Positions 1 through 11,661 of a DNA stretch of 64,000 nt are shown one piece after another. A program made the position numbers and the translations under genes. Position 1 is the first letter of the stretch. Each line of letters begins with the position of its first letter. The DNA lies in assembly GCA_032871835.1 (NCBI GenBank), contig CM065296.1:58980186-59044185 (forward strand), given 5' to 3'. The notes under the pieces are model-generated. The model worked only from the letters and a program-made list of their open reading frames with translations, searched no databases and was not told where the DNA came from. The stretch is from Dipteronia dyeriana. Taxonomy: Eukaryota > Streptophyta > Magnoliopsida > Sapindales > Sapindaceae.

Positions 1-231
1 TATTATTATTTTTTTGTTTTTTTTTTTAATTTCTTTTATTACATTTTATTTCTTAAACTTCTTGTGAGTGTTCGTCTAAGTAAAAAAAAAAGGGAACTGA
101 AAGAGTGAACAAAGAGTGGAAAAAGCAAGAGAGTAAAACACGAGTGAGTGCCACAATCTTTGAGAGTAAACACGTGAGGGAGTGTTGTGTGGCTTACTAT
201 TTTTTTTTTATTTTTTTTACAGGTTTCAAAT
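1..231 (+). other. 5' leader of the family G element
   Basis: T- and A-rich untranslated leader with runs of T, ending just before the gag ATG at 232. The equivalent region of the minus-strand copy is 37249-37789. No gene is seen here; the minus-strand frame across it is a low-complexity artefact. Confidence 0.6.
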
Positions 232-1519
232 ATGTCACGTGATAAAAGTAGAGACTTATCTGATGATGCACCAGAAATGATAGATCTCAAGTTTTTTTAT
301 AAAGCCATACAAAAAATCATGGACCGAATGGAGATTAAGATTGGTGAGGTGCATGATAGGATAGATAAGGTGGAGTCTAGTTCACAAAGGGTGCAACCAA
401 TTAGGGTTCCTAAGGTGGAACGGAGAGAAAGGAACCCACCTAGGAATGACTATGAAGATGATTATGGGATTGACCTAGAGAAGGATGATCGCATGTCTAA
501 TGTGGGTGCATACATATTTCAACTTGGAATGGGAGGTAAAGAAGTTAGGAAAGGGAATAGAGGAGATAAGTATAGAGAGCTTTTGGTAAAGAGAAGAGCT
601 CTTAGTGCTCAAGCCAAAGAAGATGATGAGGTACAATGTGACAACATTTTTCACACCCGCTGCCATGTTAATGATAAGGTATGTAGTATAATCATTGATA
701 GGGGGAGTTGTACTAATGTGGCTAGCACTAATTTTGTGGAGAAATTGAATTTAGCCACTTTGAGGCATCCAAAACCATATAAGCTACAGTGGTTAAATGA
801 TAGTGGGGAAATCAAGGTGACTAAACAAGTGTTGGTGACATTTTCAATTGTAAATTAGAAATATGAAGTCCTTTGTGATGTGGTATCAATGAATGCGGGC
901 CATATCCTTTTGGGGAGACCATGGCAATTCGATAGGCATGTGACACATGATGGTATACCAATAGATACTCCTTTGTACTCAATAAAAAGCCAATCACTCT
1001 TGTACCTTTAACCCCAAAACAAGTGTATGAAGATCAAGTGAGGTTAAGAAAAGAGAGAGATGTCAAAAAAGAGAGTGAGAGTGAAAGTTCAAAAGAAATA
1101 GAGAGAAAAGAAAAAGAGTCTGAAATAGCAAAAAAATATGAAAAAGAAAAAGAGGTTGGTGAGAAAAAAAAAAGAGAAAACAAGTTTGTTTTTATGCAAA
1201 GGAAAGTGAGGTCAAAAGGGCTCTATTTTTATATAAGACAATGATTGTACTTTTGTACAAAGAGGCATGTTTTAGTACTAATGGAATTAACCCTTCCTTG
1301 CCTAGTGTTGTTGTTTCTCATTTGCAAGGCTTTGATGAAGTGTCGCAGGTTATCAACAACATTATGGTCAAGATTCGAGGACGAATACTTTTGAAGAGAG
1401 GGGGAATGACGAGAATTAAGAAGCATCACCAAAGGAACCATTGCATGTTCCAATTGGGCCAATTAAAAGGAGGCAAGAGGATCAAAGAAGCATTAAATGA
1501 TGGGCTGATTCTGAGTTGA
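232..1519 (+). pseudogene. Truncated gag-protease polyprotein remnant (Ty3/gypsy)
   Basis: The ATG at 232 opens an N-terminal gag segment (MSRDKSRDLSDDAPEM...) that runs through a short coiled-coil-like stretch and jumps into a retropepsin-like region. That region contains VCSIIIDRGSCTNVAS (the family usually has DGG or DTG; here D-R-G) and, after a stop at 856, HILLGRPWQFDRH. A second stop follows at 1009. A frame change leads to a Lys/Glu-rich linker (about 1023-1190), then PSLPSVVVSHLQGFDEVS, which normally precedes RT. The frame then jumps to the polyprotein C-terminus (PLHVPIGPI, 1438-1465). A one-base difference in the C-terminal coding shifts the frame relative to the copy at 39540-39640. 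Gag core, knuckle, RT and IN are absent. Non-functional. Confidence 0.85.
1393..1406 (+). other. Polypurine tract of the family G element
   Basis: GAAGAGAGGGGGAA lies immediately 5' of the 3' LTR start (TGACGAG at 1407). It is the plus-strand priming site of the element. It also encodes part of the polyprotein end, so PPT and coding sequence overlap. Confidence 0.75.
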
Positions 1520-1633
1520 TAAAGTCCAAATTCGGCCCACATGAAGACCAAATCTGGGCTGAACTTCATGGACCTCTACAGAGAGTATCTGAAGTCGGAT
1601 TTTCTATTATAATATTTTTTCGGAAAGCCCAAG

Positions 1634-2409
1634 TGATATGAACCTCACCAAGAGTAGTGAGACCCGGAACCAATATATGGTAACGAAGGATCATTTTCTA
1701 ATCAAGTTTTTAAACAAGAATATTATCGGACCGTGACCCGTTACCTATAAGGAGGTAAGAACTAACGGTATCAAGAAAGTTGTAGACGCCACACTCAAGA
1801 ATAAGAAGGAAGGTGAGTGATAAGTCAAGGTTTGAACGCCACAAGGTAGAACCTTGATAAGTTCACAAGTTCTATGAAGAACCAAAGAGAAAATTCTCTC
1901 AAATTTATTTCAATTCAAAATTTGTCCTCAAATTACATCAATTGGTCCATTTTATACTAAAAATATCTAAGACCTAAAAGGGAATAAATATTAGGAAATT
2001 AATTCCTTACAAGCATGAAAATAAATGCAAACAAATTTAGGAAATAAATAAATACTAAACTAGCAACTATTGACTTGCTTCCTAATTGGAAAGCTAAATC
2101 TGGAAAGAAATCAGCCCCTTAATTTGGGAAACAAATCAACTATTATTCCTTGGAAATTAAAAGGAAATAAATCAGCCAAAGTTGACTATTCTCCTAGCTT
2201 GTACCACATGCCCAAGTCTTCCTTATTCGGCCCAATCCATTGTCTTGATGACATTAATTAAGGCTTGGTCTTCATGTGAGCCGAATTTGGACTTTAACAA
2301 CCCAGAATCAACCCATCAATAAATGCTTCTTTGATCCTATTGCTTTCATGTAATTGGCCCAACTGGAATATGCAATGGATCCTTTGGTGACGCTTCTTGA
2401 TTCCCATCA
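1634..2409 (-). repeat. LTR 1 of the TRIM-like tandem (3'-most on minus strand)
   Basis: On the minus strand it starts TGATGGGAATCAAG (2409) and ends TTCATATCA (1634). The reverse-complement TATA motif lies near 1949-1958. It belongs to the sub-family with the CCAAGTCTTCC segment, also seen in the LTR at 63491, rather than the longer sub-family of the outer element. Confidence 0.85.
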
Positions 2410-2773
2410 TTCCCCCTCTATTCAAAAGGATTCGTCCTCGAATCTTCACCATAATGTTGATAATAGTCTGAACCATGAAATATGGTTCATCTCTTTTATC
2501 TTTGTTTGATGAATTACTTTTGAAAGACATATTATTTTTTGTTATATCAATGCTTGGAATCAAGAAAAGAAAAAGAAATAGTTGATATAAGTTCAAATAT
2601 ACAACCTAAAAAAAATGTACTATTTTTTTGTTGGATCTTTTTTTTTTATAACGAAACTAATCAAACTTTTTTTTTTGTAAAAAATCTGATTTTTTTTTAT
2701 CAAATAGAAAAATAGAAGAAGAAGAACAATGATAGATTAAACCTGATTTAGAAGCCTAAGCTCTGATACCAAC
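2410..2773 (-). other. Minimal internal region of the TRIM-like element
   Basis: Read on the minus strand, the primer-binding site TGGTATCAGAGCTT (plus 2758-2771) follows the LTR after two bases. This is the usual initiator Met-tRNA type. A T/A-rich leader and the polypurine tract GAATAGAGGGGGAA (plus 2410-2423) follow. It has the cis elements for replication and no gene. One small frame runs from the leader into the polyprotein tail and is unlikely to be functional. Confidence 0.8.
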
Positions 2774-3549
2774 TGATATGAACCTCACCAAAAGAAGTAA
2801 GACCCGGAACCAATATATGGTAACGAAAGATCGTTTTCTAATCAAGTTTTTAAACAAGAATATTATCGGACCGCGGCCCGTTATCTGTATGGAGATAAGA
2901 ACCAACGGTATCAAGAAATTTGTAGACGCCACACTCAAGAATAAGAAACAAGGTGAGTGATAAGTCAAGGTTTGAACGCCACAAGGTATAACCTTGATAA
3001 GTTCACAAGTTCTATGAAGAACCAAAGAGAAAATTCTCTCAAATTTATTTCTATTCAAAATCTATCCTCAAATTACATCAATTGGTCCCTTTTATACTAA
3101 AAATATCTAAGACCTAAAAGGGAATAAATATTGGGCAATTAATGACTTATAATCATGAAAATAAATGTAAACAAATTTAGGAAATAAATAAATACTAAAC
3201 TAGCAACTATTGACTTGCTTCCTAATTGGAAAGCTAAATCTGGAAACAAATCAGCCCCTTAATTTGGGAAACAAATCAGCTATTATTCTTTGGAAATTAA
3301 AAGGAAATAAATCAACCAAAGTTGACTATTCTCCTAGCTTGTACCACATGTCCAAGTCTTCCTTATTCGGCCCAATCCATTGTCTTGATGACATTAATTA
3401 AGGCTTGTTCTTCATGTGAGCCGAATTTGGACTTTAACAACTCAGAATCAGCCCATCAATAAATGCTTCTTTGATCCTATTGCTTTCATGTAATTGGCCC
3501 AACTGGAATATGCAATGGATCCTTTGGTGACGCTTCTTGATTCTCATCA
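2774..3549 (-). repeat. LTR 2 (shared middle LTR) of the TRIM-like tandem
   Basis: 776 bp, the same length as LTR 1. It starts TGATGAGAATCAAG on the minus strand at 3549 and ends TTCATATCA at 2774. In the first 73 aligned bases from the TGATATG end I count about five differences from LTR 1, so the tandem is not very recent. Confidence 0.85.
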
Positions 3550-3917
3550 TTCCCCCTCTCTTCAAAAGGATTCGTCCTCGAATCTTCACCATAATGTTGT
3601 TGATAGTCTGAACCATGAAATATGGTTCCTTTCTTTTATCTTTGTTTGATGAATCACTTTTGAAAGACATATTATTTTTTGTTATATCAATGCTCGGAAT
3701 CAAGAAAAGAAAAAGAAATAGTTGATATAAGTTCAACTACACAACCTAAAAAAAATGTACTATTTTTTGTTGGATCTTTTTTTTTATAACGAAACTAATC
3801 AAACTTTTTTTTTTTTTGTAAAAAATCTGAATTTTTTTTATCAAATAGAAAAATAGAAGAAGAAGAACAATGACAGATTAGGAAATTAATGCCTTAGACG
3901 CTTCTTGATTCCCATCA
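3550..3917 (-). repeat. Second internal region plus deleted LTR stub
   Basis: The polypurine tract and A/T-rich leader match 2410-2773 up to about 3880, just before the primer-binding site, which is lost. A fragment from the LTR middle (about 3878-3897) follows, then the LTR outer end, ending CCCATCA at 3917 next to the TSD. A deletion removed the PBS and most of this LTR. Confidence 0.75.
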
Positions 3918-4626
3918 CCAAGACAATCTCTACAGATTCTATAAGACCCCATCCTCCAAAACAGATCACAACAAGTCCAAATTCGGTCATCTATCTTATT
4001 ATGCGTAGACTTGAGCTGAACAGTCTGAATTTCAGAATATTTCCTATTTTTTGGGCGACGTATGGCTGGAGGAGAATCCAATTTCAGTATATTTCCTACT
4101 TTAGCATATTCCCTATTTTATATATATTCCTCAAATAAAGAGTTAATTTGTTTCCCGAATTCAACTTTCCAAATAAGGAACAAATCAACTAGTTGATAGT
4201 TTTTAGTCTTTAGTTGTTTCCTAAATTGTAAGGCATTAGTTGTCTAATATTTATTCCCTTTTAGGTCTTAGATACTTTTAGTATAAAAGGGATCAATTGA
4301 TGTAATTTGAGAATAGATTTTGAATTGAAATAAATTTGAGAGAATTTTCTCTTTGGTTCTTTATAGAACTTGTGAACTTATCAAGGTTCTACCTTGTGGC
4401 GTTCAAACCTTGACTTATCACTCACATTCTTTCTTATTCTTGAGTGTGGCGTCTATAATTTTCTTGATACCGTTGGTTCTTACCTCCTTATAGGTAACGA
4501 GTCGCGGTCCAATAATTTTCTTGTTTAAAAACTTGATTAGAAAACGATCCTTCGTTACCATATATTGATTCCGGGTCTCACTGCTCTTGGTGAGGTTCAT
4601 ATCACAGAAGTCACTCTATTTTTTTA

Positions 4627-5960
4627 TGGGAGCATCATCATACTTCTTTCAAAAAGATATTTATAAGTTCAACCTCACGGGTGCTAGTGACTAATGACTA
4701 GTGTAGCAACAAGTAAGGGATTATCCATAGAGAGGTGGTTCCATCTAACTGTCTCTAGCTAAAGCATTATTGAAAGCGATCTAAACAGAACATGGAAAAT
4801 GCTAGAATTATGTGTGTGAAGTGTATGCATAATGCTGAAGTGTGTGTGATGTAAATAAACTTTATTAAATTATACTAATGATAAAAACATAACTGGGTGC
4901 TTGACTTTGTAAATCAATTTCACTACAAAGTAGTTAAAAATAGTCTACTCCTAAAGGCAAGGCACCCTAACTACGAAAATAAATGTGGATTGGAGAGATG
5001 CAAGATAGTGTTTACAATAGGTACATAAGTTCACCAAACACACAAGCTAGTCATGTTGATTATAAATGTTAAAGCATCATTCAAACGGATTTAAGGGCTA
5101 GTTCTCTAGATTAAGGATTCTGAAACCAAATCATCTAGTATTACGAATCATTTACTGATTAAGGAATACCGAAATAAATTCTTATCACTCAACCAAGGCA
5201 TGGAATGAACAACTTTATCTAGGTCCAAACTCATTAAGCACATGAACAATACACCAAACAACCTAATCTAGCATAATCATGCATAAATCAAGCTACCTCC
5301 ATTCAAGAGTTAACATTAAAGATTCATTCATGATTAATCAATCAGAACACAAATGTGCACTTCACTCAAATCAGTCCATACATATTGATTACCTTTTGTC
5401 ACCTACATGCAAACATGAGTGAGACTCTACTTTTACACTACATCATTTATTTTAATCTTCATTCTCACTTATGCAAGCATATCAATTTCTACTCATTCAC
5501 CAACATAAATGTCAAGAAAAAAGAGATATAGCATAAGCTCAAAGAATAAAGTCTAGATCCAGGTTGAATCTAAGTAAAAACCATATATAACAGGCCAAGT
5601 ATTGGTTTACAAATATTTCCTATTGGAGATTACACGTCAAAGAAATAAGACATACAACAAAGAGAACAGTTTAGAGATAACCAAGATCTCTATTTCATTT
5701 TCTCTCCTTTTTCCTTGAATCTACTTCAAAGATGGATGGATAAAATTTAGAAGTGGTGGTAATGAGACATCCATCGAGAGAGCCCTCCATTGAAGTCTTT
5801 GAAGCTTTTCTCTCTCTTTTATGGTGCTGGAGAATAAGAGACAGTGTTGGTGTCTATTCAAGATTGGATATTAGAAGACACATGAGATATGACAAACAAA
5901 ATGGTATATTTATAGTGTTTGAAGGATAGGGCACTAATTTGGTGTGAAAAGTCAAGTTTT
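4627..5960 (-). repeat. 3' LTR of the LARD-like element (upper end approximate)
   Basis: On the plus strand it starts TGGGAGCATCATC, equivalent to TGGCAGCTTCATC at 17048. The first 590 bp or so match 17048-17615 closely. A minus-strand TATA-like sequence (CTATAAATATACC) lies around 5908-5920. The outer boundary near 5960 is an estimate because the other LTR is truncated. No gene is seen. Confidence 0.65.
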
Positions 5961-5989
5961 CCACTAAAAATATATTGATCTGCAAGTGG

Positions 5990-6460
5990 ATAAGGTTCTG
6001 CTGACACAAATATGTGAGTTAGAACTTGTAGTTTGAAGTTGCAGATCTATTTCTACTGGTTGGAACTTACAAATCTAGATGGCAGTAGGTTTTGGGTAAC
6101 TTCTGCACAGTAAATCTGCAAGTTAGAACTCGTAGATCTAGTAGCCACCTTGTTTCTACTGGCTTGAACTCGCAGTCTTAAGTGGCAGTCTCCTTTGGTG
6201 TGCATCTACGACTTTGATGTATGAGTTAGAGCTCGTAACCTGAAGTAGGAGATCTGGATCTACCGGTATGAGGTTGCAGTATGACTTTATCTTTTGAGAA
6301 ACATCTACGACATCGATCTGTAAGGTAGAACTCACAGTCTAATCTAGAAACTATCTGCTATTTAGTCCTTCTGGTTGATGTCGCAGTTTGAAGTAATAGT
6401 GCTCTCTAAGGAACATCTACTACTAAGGTCTTCGAGTTGGAACTCACAATCCATTTCAGC
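5990..6460. repeat. Diverged tandem repeat, about 115 bp unit
   Basis: About four diverged copies built around a GAGTT(A/G)GAACTC..AGATCT...CTACTGG...GCAGT pattern. They lie between the LTR and the C-rich motif, in the 3' non-coding part of the minus-strand element. Tandem repeats in this position are known in Tat/Athila-type elements. Confidence 0.55.
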
Positions 6461-7710
6461 AAAAGAATTTTAAGCTCTTTTTCTTCCTCTTTGCCTTCAA
6501 AGCTTCACTTTAAGCTCAAACACCTAACTTTATGGAAATGAACCTACACAAGGCTCAAACACATATTTTATACACAAAAGCACTCAAAATCGAGAACAAA
6601 AGCTAAGAATAAGAAGCCTAAAAATAGTACATAAATGTACCTATAAAATACCCCCAAACCTAACATTTGCTTGTCCTCGAGCAAAACTAAAAGTGAAAAA
6701 CAACAAATAAGAAATTTAAAACACAAAAAAGCAATAAACAAATAAAAAATAATTAGTCCACTTTCATGGGAGAAACAATGGCATTTAGAATGTGCCACAA
6801 GCCTTTGAAACCTCTTGGCGTTCCTAGTTGGAGTATAGTCTCCTGAGGGTTTACCAATACGGTACCCACAAATGCAATTCTACAAAGCAAAACATTGAGA
6901 TGCCACTTTAAACATACCTAGCAAGAACTACATTCATGCTAAAATCACTGTATTAAGACTAAATATATGTCACATAAATTTATACATCACGCAATGCATG
7001 TATGTCAATATAAGAGATGTTTTCGGTTTATTAAACAACAAAGCTCAAATGCCTAAGATTGATTTTGCTTCAATTTCTAATCCTCACCATATTACACTCA
7101 TATTTTCTCTAAGAATCCTAGGCGATAACACTCATCAACATATGCAAATTGGAGTTTGGGTACATGGAATCAAAATATATTCACATATTCATATAATTAG
7201 AAAGACCACTTATACATGTGGAAAAGATCTTATTTAATAAACAAAACATTAAGAACATAGATAGAGCACATGCAACTTTATAATTAAGAAAGTATTACCA
7301 AGAGATCCGCTAGGTCTTTCATGGTTGTGATAGGGCCATAGGTGCATGCTAAGAAAGAATGGGAAAATGGAAACTGAAATACCTAAGACCATATCAAGGG
7401 ATTGCACAATGCAATACCGACATCCCAACAATAGATTGTATCACAGGATTACTAACCATCTACAATGCAATCTTTACATCCTCAAGTTAATCTATTTCAA
7501 ATATGCATCTAGGCTTCTCTTTTGTTTTCTTTTTTGTACTCTATTTATCTTTTGAGTAGATATTCTATTTGTTTTCCTTTTTTTTCTGAATGACTATACA
7601 CATATAAACTTTAATGCTTGCATTCAAGGATCAGTACATGCAACTAAATTTACAATTTAAAACCAAGAACTCATTGGTTTCTTCCGAACTAACAATAGTA
7701 GTAATCGCAA
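6461..7710 (-). other. 3' non-coding region of the LARD-like element
   Basis: No credible gene. Around 6650-6690 the minus strand reads a CTCGAGGACAAGCAAATG motif followed by GTTAGGTTTGGGGGTA, a signature I associate with the region after pol in Athila-like plant elements. The rest is A/T-rich. The stretch 8661-8887, after the hAT-like element, continues the same host sequence up to the copia LTR. Confidence 0.5.
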
Positions 7711-8660
7711 AGGGTGCTTTTGGCATGAATATGGGACATGACAAGGCGGGACAGGATGGGATAGGACAGGACATGTAGTTCTATATTGTGTTTGGAAGGT
7801 ATGGGATAGAACTGTTAACTGTACTGTTATGTACTTGATATGGCTGAAACAGAATGAGACAAGAGGTTCAAATGATTAGAATAACCCTCTTATATACGTA
7901 TACATATATATATATATTAAATATTATTATTATTGTACATATATATATATATATAAGAAATATATATAGATATATAAAATATTAATTATTATTACATGTA
8001 CAATCACACACACACACATATATATATATATATTATTGTGTCGGTAATAATATTATTATATATGTAAATATATTTAATTTATTATGTATTATTAAATATA
8101 ATAATAAAATATTATATATTATATAATATATATACACATATATATTTATATTTATATTACATATATTTTATATATAACATTTATTTTTATAATATATATA
8201 TTAATAATATATATATATCACATATATTGTGTGTTAATATATATATATATATATATACTATAATAATATGTATATATTATAATTATATATATATATATCC
8301 TATAAATAATAATAATGTTTAATATATATATTTTTATATTATATAATAATATAATATAATATATTGTTATATAATATATATAATACATATAATATTACAT
8401 ACGTAATTATATTATATATATATATATTATATAATATATTGGACATGATTGTAATTGTTTGAAAATTTAATGGGTAAATTGATACTTTTGACACTTGTCC
8501 CATGTCCAAGGTAAGTTGTCCAAGGGCCTTAGGTGGGACAATTTTTTATGATTTTTGTCCCACCTTGTCCCATCCTGTCTCATGCTAAGGATGCGGCAAA
8601 TGTGGGACACGAACAAATTGTCCCATGTTATCTTGTCCAGTCCAGCATACCAAACGCCCT
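7711..8660. mobile_element. Non-autonomous hAT-like DNA element
   Basis: Ends are imperfect inverted repeats: AGGGTGCTTTTGGCATG at the left and, read inward from the right, AGGGCGTTTGGTATGCTGG. Subterminal sequence on both sides is rich in GGGACA/TGTCCC words. No transposase is encoded. The flanking eight bases (AATCGCAA and AAAACACC) do not form a clear duplication, so the hAT assignment rests on the TIR style alone. Confidence 0.55.
7890..8445. repeat. AT low-complexity core of the hAT-like element
   Basis: About 550 bp of almost pure TA/ATT words with a short (CA)n patch at about 8009-8018. It accounts for more than half of the element, and its centre shows no coding potential. Confidence 0.85.
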
Positions 8661-9436
8661 AAAACACCCGGATAATCTCTAATATGTATATCACCATATA
8701 GACCAAGCTCATTTGGTACGGGTTCATTATTGAAGTTTGGTTCTTTGGAAGTGTGGGTAATGAAGGAAAAGGCTATGTGTTTGGTTTCAAATGTGCTAAT
8801 GGAGCACACATATAGGGTAGGATTTAGTGTTTAGGCCATTTTGTAGTTTAAGAATGCATTGCTTAGCATCACTTCTTGAGGATCAACTGTAGGCAAAAAA
8901 ACATGAGGTGGACACGAAAATATCGATTGGTATATTTAAAAAATAAATTCTTTAAACGAATGGATCTTAATCCTTGATTAATTTACATATAATAAAGGTA
9001 TCTTACCTTTTTCTCGTGACGATTGAATTTGTGTCGAATTGAATCCGTAAGATCTTTCAATCGAATCACGAACATGAATCACCAAGGAGTGTGTGCTTCA
9101 TTTTTTTGAATTGTATACCTAAGGATGGAAAACAAACAAAAATTCTTTCTTTTGCTAGTCACAATATTCCTCTTATAGAAAAACGAATAACGTTTGGTCA
9201 CTTGTGAATTCTCAATCGATTGATTGAAACTCGCGTGAACCAGATTCGATGTTGTACGTAAAACCTTTTGATGTAAAGGATACTAGTGTACTATCGAAAA
9301 TAAAAATATTCCCTCTTTTCTCTATGGTTGGCTGAATTCTTCATACAAAGAGTTGGCTGAAGATTTTTTTTAACTACATAAGAAAATAAAAAATACTTCT
9401 CTCGAGGCTTCAACTAGCCTTGGCCGAATTCTTCAT

Positions 9437-9441
9437 GGTTA

Positions 9442-9472
<31 letters not shown>
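9437..9472 (-). repeat. (TA)n expansion at the LTR TATA-box position
   Basis: An interrupted TATATA run. In the homologous plus-strand LTR the matching place holds the short TATATATAT at 47226-47234. The promoter TATA element therefore appears to have expanded into a microsatellite in this solo LTR. Confidence 0.6.
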
Positions 9473-9473
<1 letters not shown>

Positions 9474-11661
9474 GATCATGGCCGAATCCGCTCTCTAGGA
9501 CGATTTACTTGGTGGCCATGAATCCTCTCCTAAAGAGGTTTGCTTTCACCAAGACTCTTATAAACTTTGGAAATTCTTTTCCACACCAAGACTCCTATTC
9601 CAACTCATTAGTGTATTTATCCAATAACTAATTATTGAATATAAATTAAATTGTAACTTTATCAAAAACTTCGTAATTTGACCAATCGTCAGTTAGAGTT
9701 TTGATAGACATCAACGACATCCTAATTTGACTAGATAAATAAATTCATTTTATTTATCAACCTATCAAATCAAGTCTTTGATACTTATTTTACTACCAAC
9801 AATAGTATAACACTATGAGACTCTCTCCTACTAGGAAAAAGATTTTGACTTTTATTTAAATAATTAATTTATTAATTTCTATTTAATTAAATAATTAAAT
9901 AAAAAACAATATATTAGGCTATTATTTTAGCCCTTGCAGCCTAAACTTATTATATGGGCAATATATATTTTTTTCAATTTTTAAAATCCACTGGACTTTA
10001 ATAAAAAGTCCACATGTGAACTAGATCCATTCTTATTAAAAAAGTTAAAAATATCCACATGCCTTTAATTATTACATTAATATAATTAAAATAGCATATT
10101 TAATTAAAATGTACAAATTATATTCTGAATATATTAGTGGAATGCTAATCGCACCCAGTCATGACCGTCTAAGAATTCCCACATCCTTGGCCGTCCATTC
10201 TAGGTATTTGAAGAGTTACCGCTTGTCTTGATCACACATGACTGCATCTCTCCAAAACTTTTGGATTCCGAAATTCAAAAACAATTCTAGATGGACCCAG
10301 AGTTGGTCCGGTAGAATATATCAAGTGATCTATGTAAGTTTGCAAGGATTACAGATTTTTACGAGCTATCTAATTTTAAGCTCCAATAGACATAATCTAA
10401 TCACAATCAACAAATGATTTACTTAAGTCGGATCTATTAATTTTAGTTCATTCCACTAAAGAACTAATATCGAACACTTTAGTAAAGATAGAATAAGTTA
10501 ATGTTCCTCATTTGTACTCTAGACAATCTTAATAGAGATAGTGTATCCTCGTGAAGAATATCTGTAATTGCCAAGAGCTCATGCTTATAGCTCTCCTAGT
10601 TACCATATTTACTCATATGACCACATTTTGAACTTAGATATTCTGACTTGTCCAGAAGCCATATTTCAATAGACAAAATTGAAAATTTATCATTAAGATT
10701 TAATATCCAATACCTCAAAATATCCGTATGATGATATTCTACTCACATTTAACAAATGTAGCCACGATATCCATATTTTTAAATCTTGTTCTCTATTGAT
10801 TAACAAATATGTAAGTTCCTCAATTTTTGATTGGCTCAGTTCGTTGACAACCACGTTTGGGGATCATTATGTAAGGGTAGTTTAGAGCATCATTGTTCAT
10901 AATCAAGCTTAAGCTTCAAAAGGTAAATCACTTGCTTAACCTTGTTTGAAGAGTTTTTAGAGCACACACACACTCTCGTGCATGTTTTGATCATCTTGCA
11001 TGAATGCTTAATTGCCTTAATTATGTGTCTTTTTGCCATAACTCTTGCTCGGGTGTTTGATGCATTTAGTTTGCCCTTAGAAGAGGATTTTTCCACTTGA
11101 CCGCGGTTGGGACCGCTTTCGGTGCATTACCTTCATTGCGGTATGCATAGCGGTGTTCTCCAGGCGTTGCATGCTGCTTCTACCGTGGCTTGTGCAAGTT
11201 GCATGCACAGTGGTCTCCCAAGCGGAGGTTCCCAGGCGTGTACCATTGTCTAGACCACTTTAGATGCACATGCCTAGCCAACGACCTAGGCAGCGGTAAT
11301 GTCCAACCGTGCCATGCTGCATGGACCGTGGTTTGGACACTTGCCTAGGCCACAGTACGTACAACGGTCATGACGGGAATTAGTTGCCCTTCATCCAAAA
11401 CGATGCAGTTTCGTGTGGGGTATAATATATATATGTTCTCTTCTCTTCTCTTTGGCTTTGGGATTCCAAGAAGCCATTTTTGATGAGACCAAGCAAATTA
11501 TAGAGAGAGAAATTGACTCTAATAGAGAGAGAGCTCCCAAGAACCCATTGTGACTCAACCAAACTCTAATCCATGAGTATCTAGCATCTTCCAAGCATTG
11601 ATTTTCTTGTTTGTCTTTGACTAGGTAATCTTTACATGCCCTAGAATCTCTTGTTCCATTC

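Larger units (their letters stand above)
1634..3917 (-). mobile_element. Tandem TRIM-like elements (LTR-int-LTR-int-LTR stub)
   Basis: Flanked by a perfect 5-bp duplication, CCAAG (1629-1633 and 3918-3922). In plus coordinates: LTR 1634-2409, internal 2410-2773, LTR 2774-3549, internal 3550-3880, then a stub (3881-3917) of a third LTR that keeps its outer end. Both full LTRs are 776 bp and the intact internal region is only 364 bp, so the element is TRIM-like by its internal size although its LTRs are long. No gag or pol coding survives; the internal ORF of about 100 aa is the tail of a deleted polyprotein. The shared middle LTR is as expected from unequal recombination between LTRs of a single insertion. 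Confidence 0.85.
1..4604 (+). mobile_element. Family G Ty3/gypsy deletion derivative, 5' end outside window
   Basis: A plus-strand LTR retrotransposon lacking its 5' LTR, which must lie before the window. In order: leader, gag start joined to a protease-like region, a charged linker, a polypurine tract, and a 3' LTR ending in TTCATATCA at 4604. Zinc knuckle, RT, RNase H and integrase are all missing, so it cannot move without proteins supplied in trans. A minus-strand element of the same superfamily (1634-3917) sits in its 3' LTR. A minus-strand relative at 35941-39666 has the same internal deletion. The Ty3/gypsy assignment rests on protease and polyprotein-end motifs that I recognise; the clade is not resolved. 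Confidence 0.85.
1407..4604 (+). repeat. 3' LTR of outer family G element, split by an insertion
   Basis: The LTR comprises 1407-1633 and 3923-4604 (about 909 bp once the insert and one target-site copy are removed). It starts TGACGAGAATTAAG and ends TTCATATCA. The reading resumes exactly across the insertion when compared with the minus-strand copy near 39380-39440. A TATA box (TATAAAAGG) lies at 4282-4290. The first part of the LTR holds the last codons of the polyprotein. The ends match the solo LTR at 38751-39645. Confidence 0.85.

Noticed and set aside
7703..8668. 8-bp target duplication proving a hAT element
   Set aside because: AATCGCAA and AAAACACC do not match well enough.
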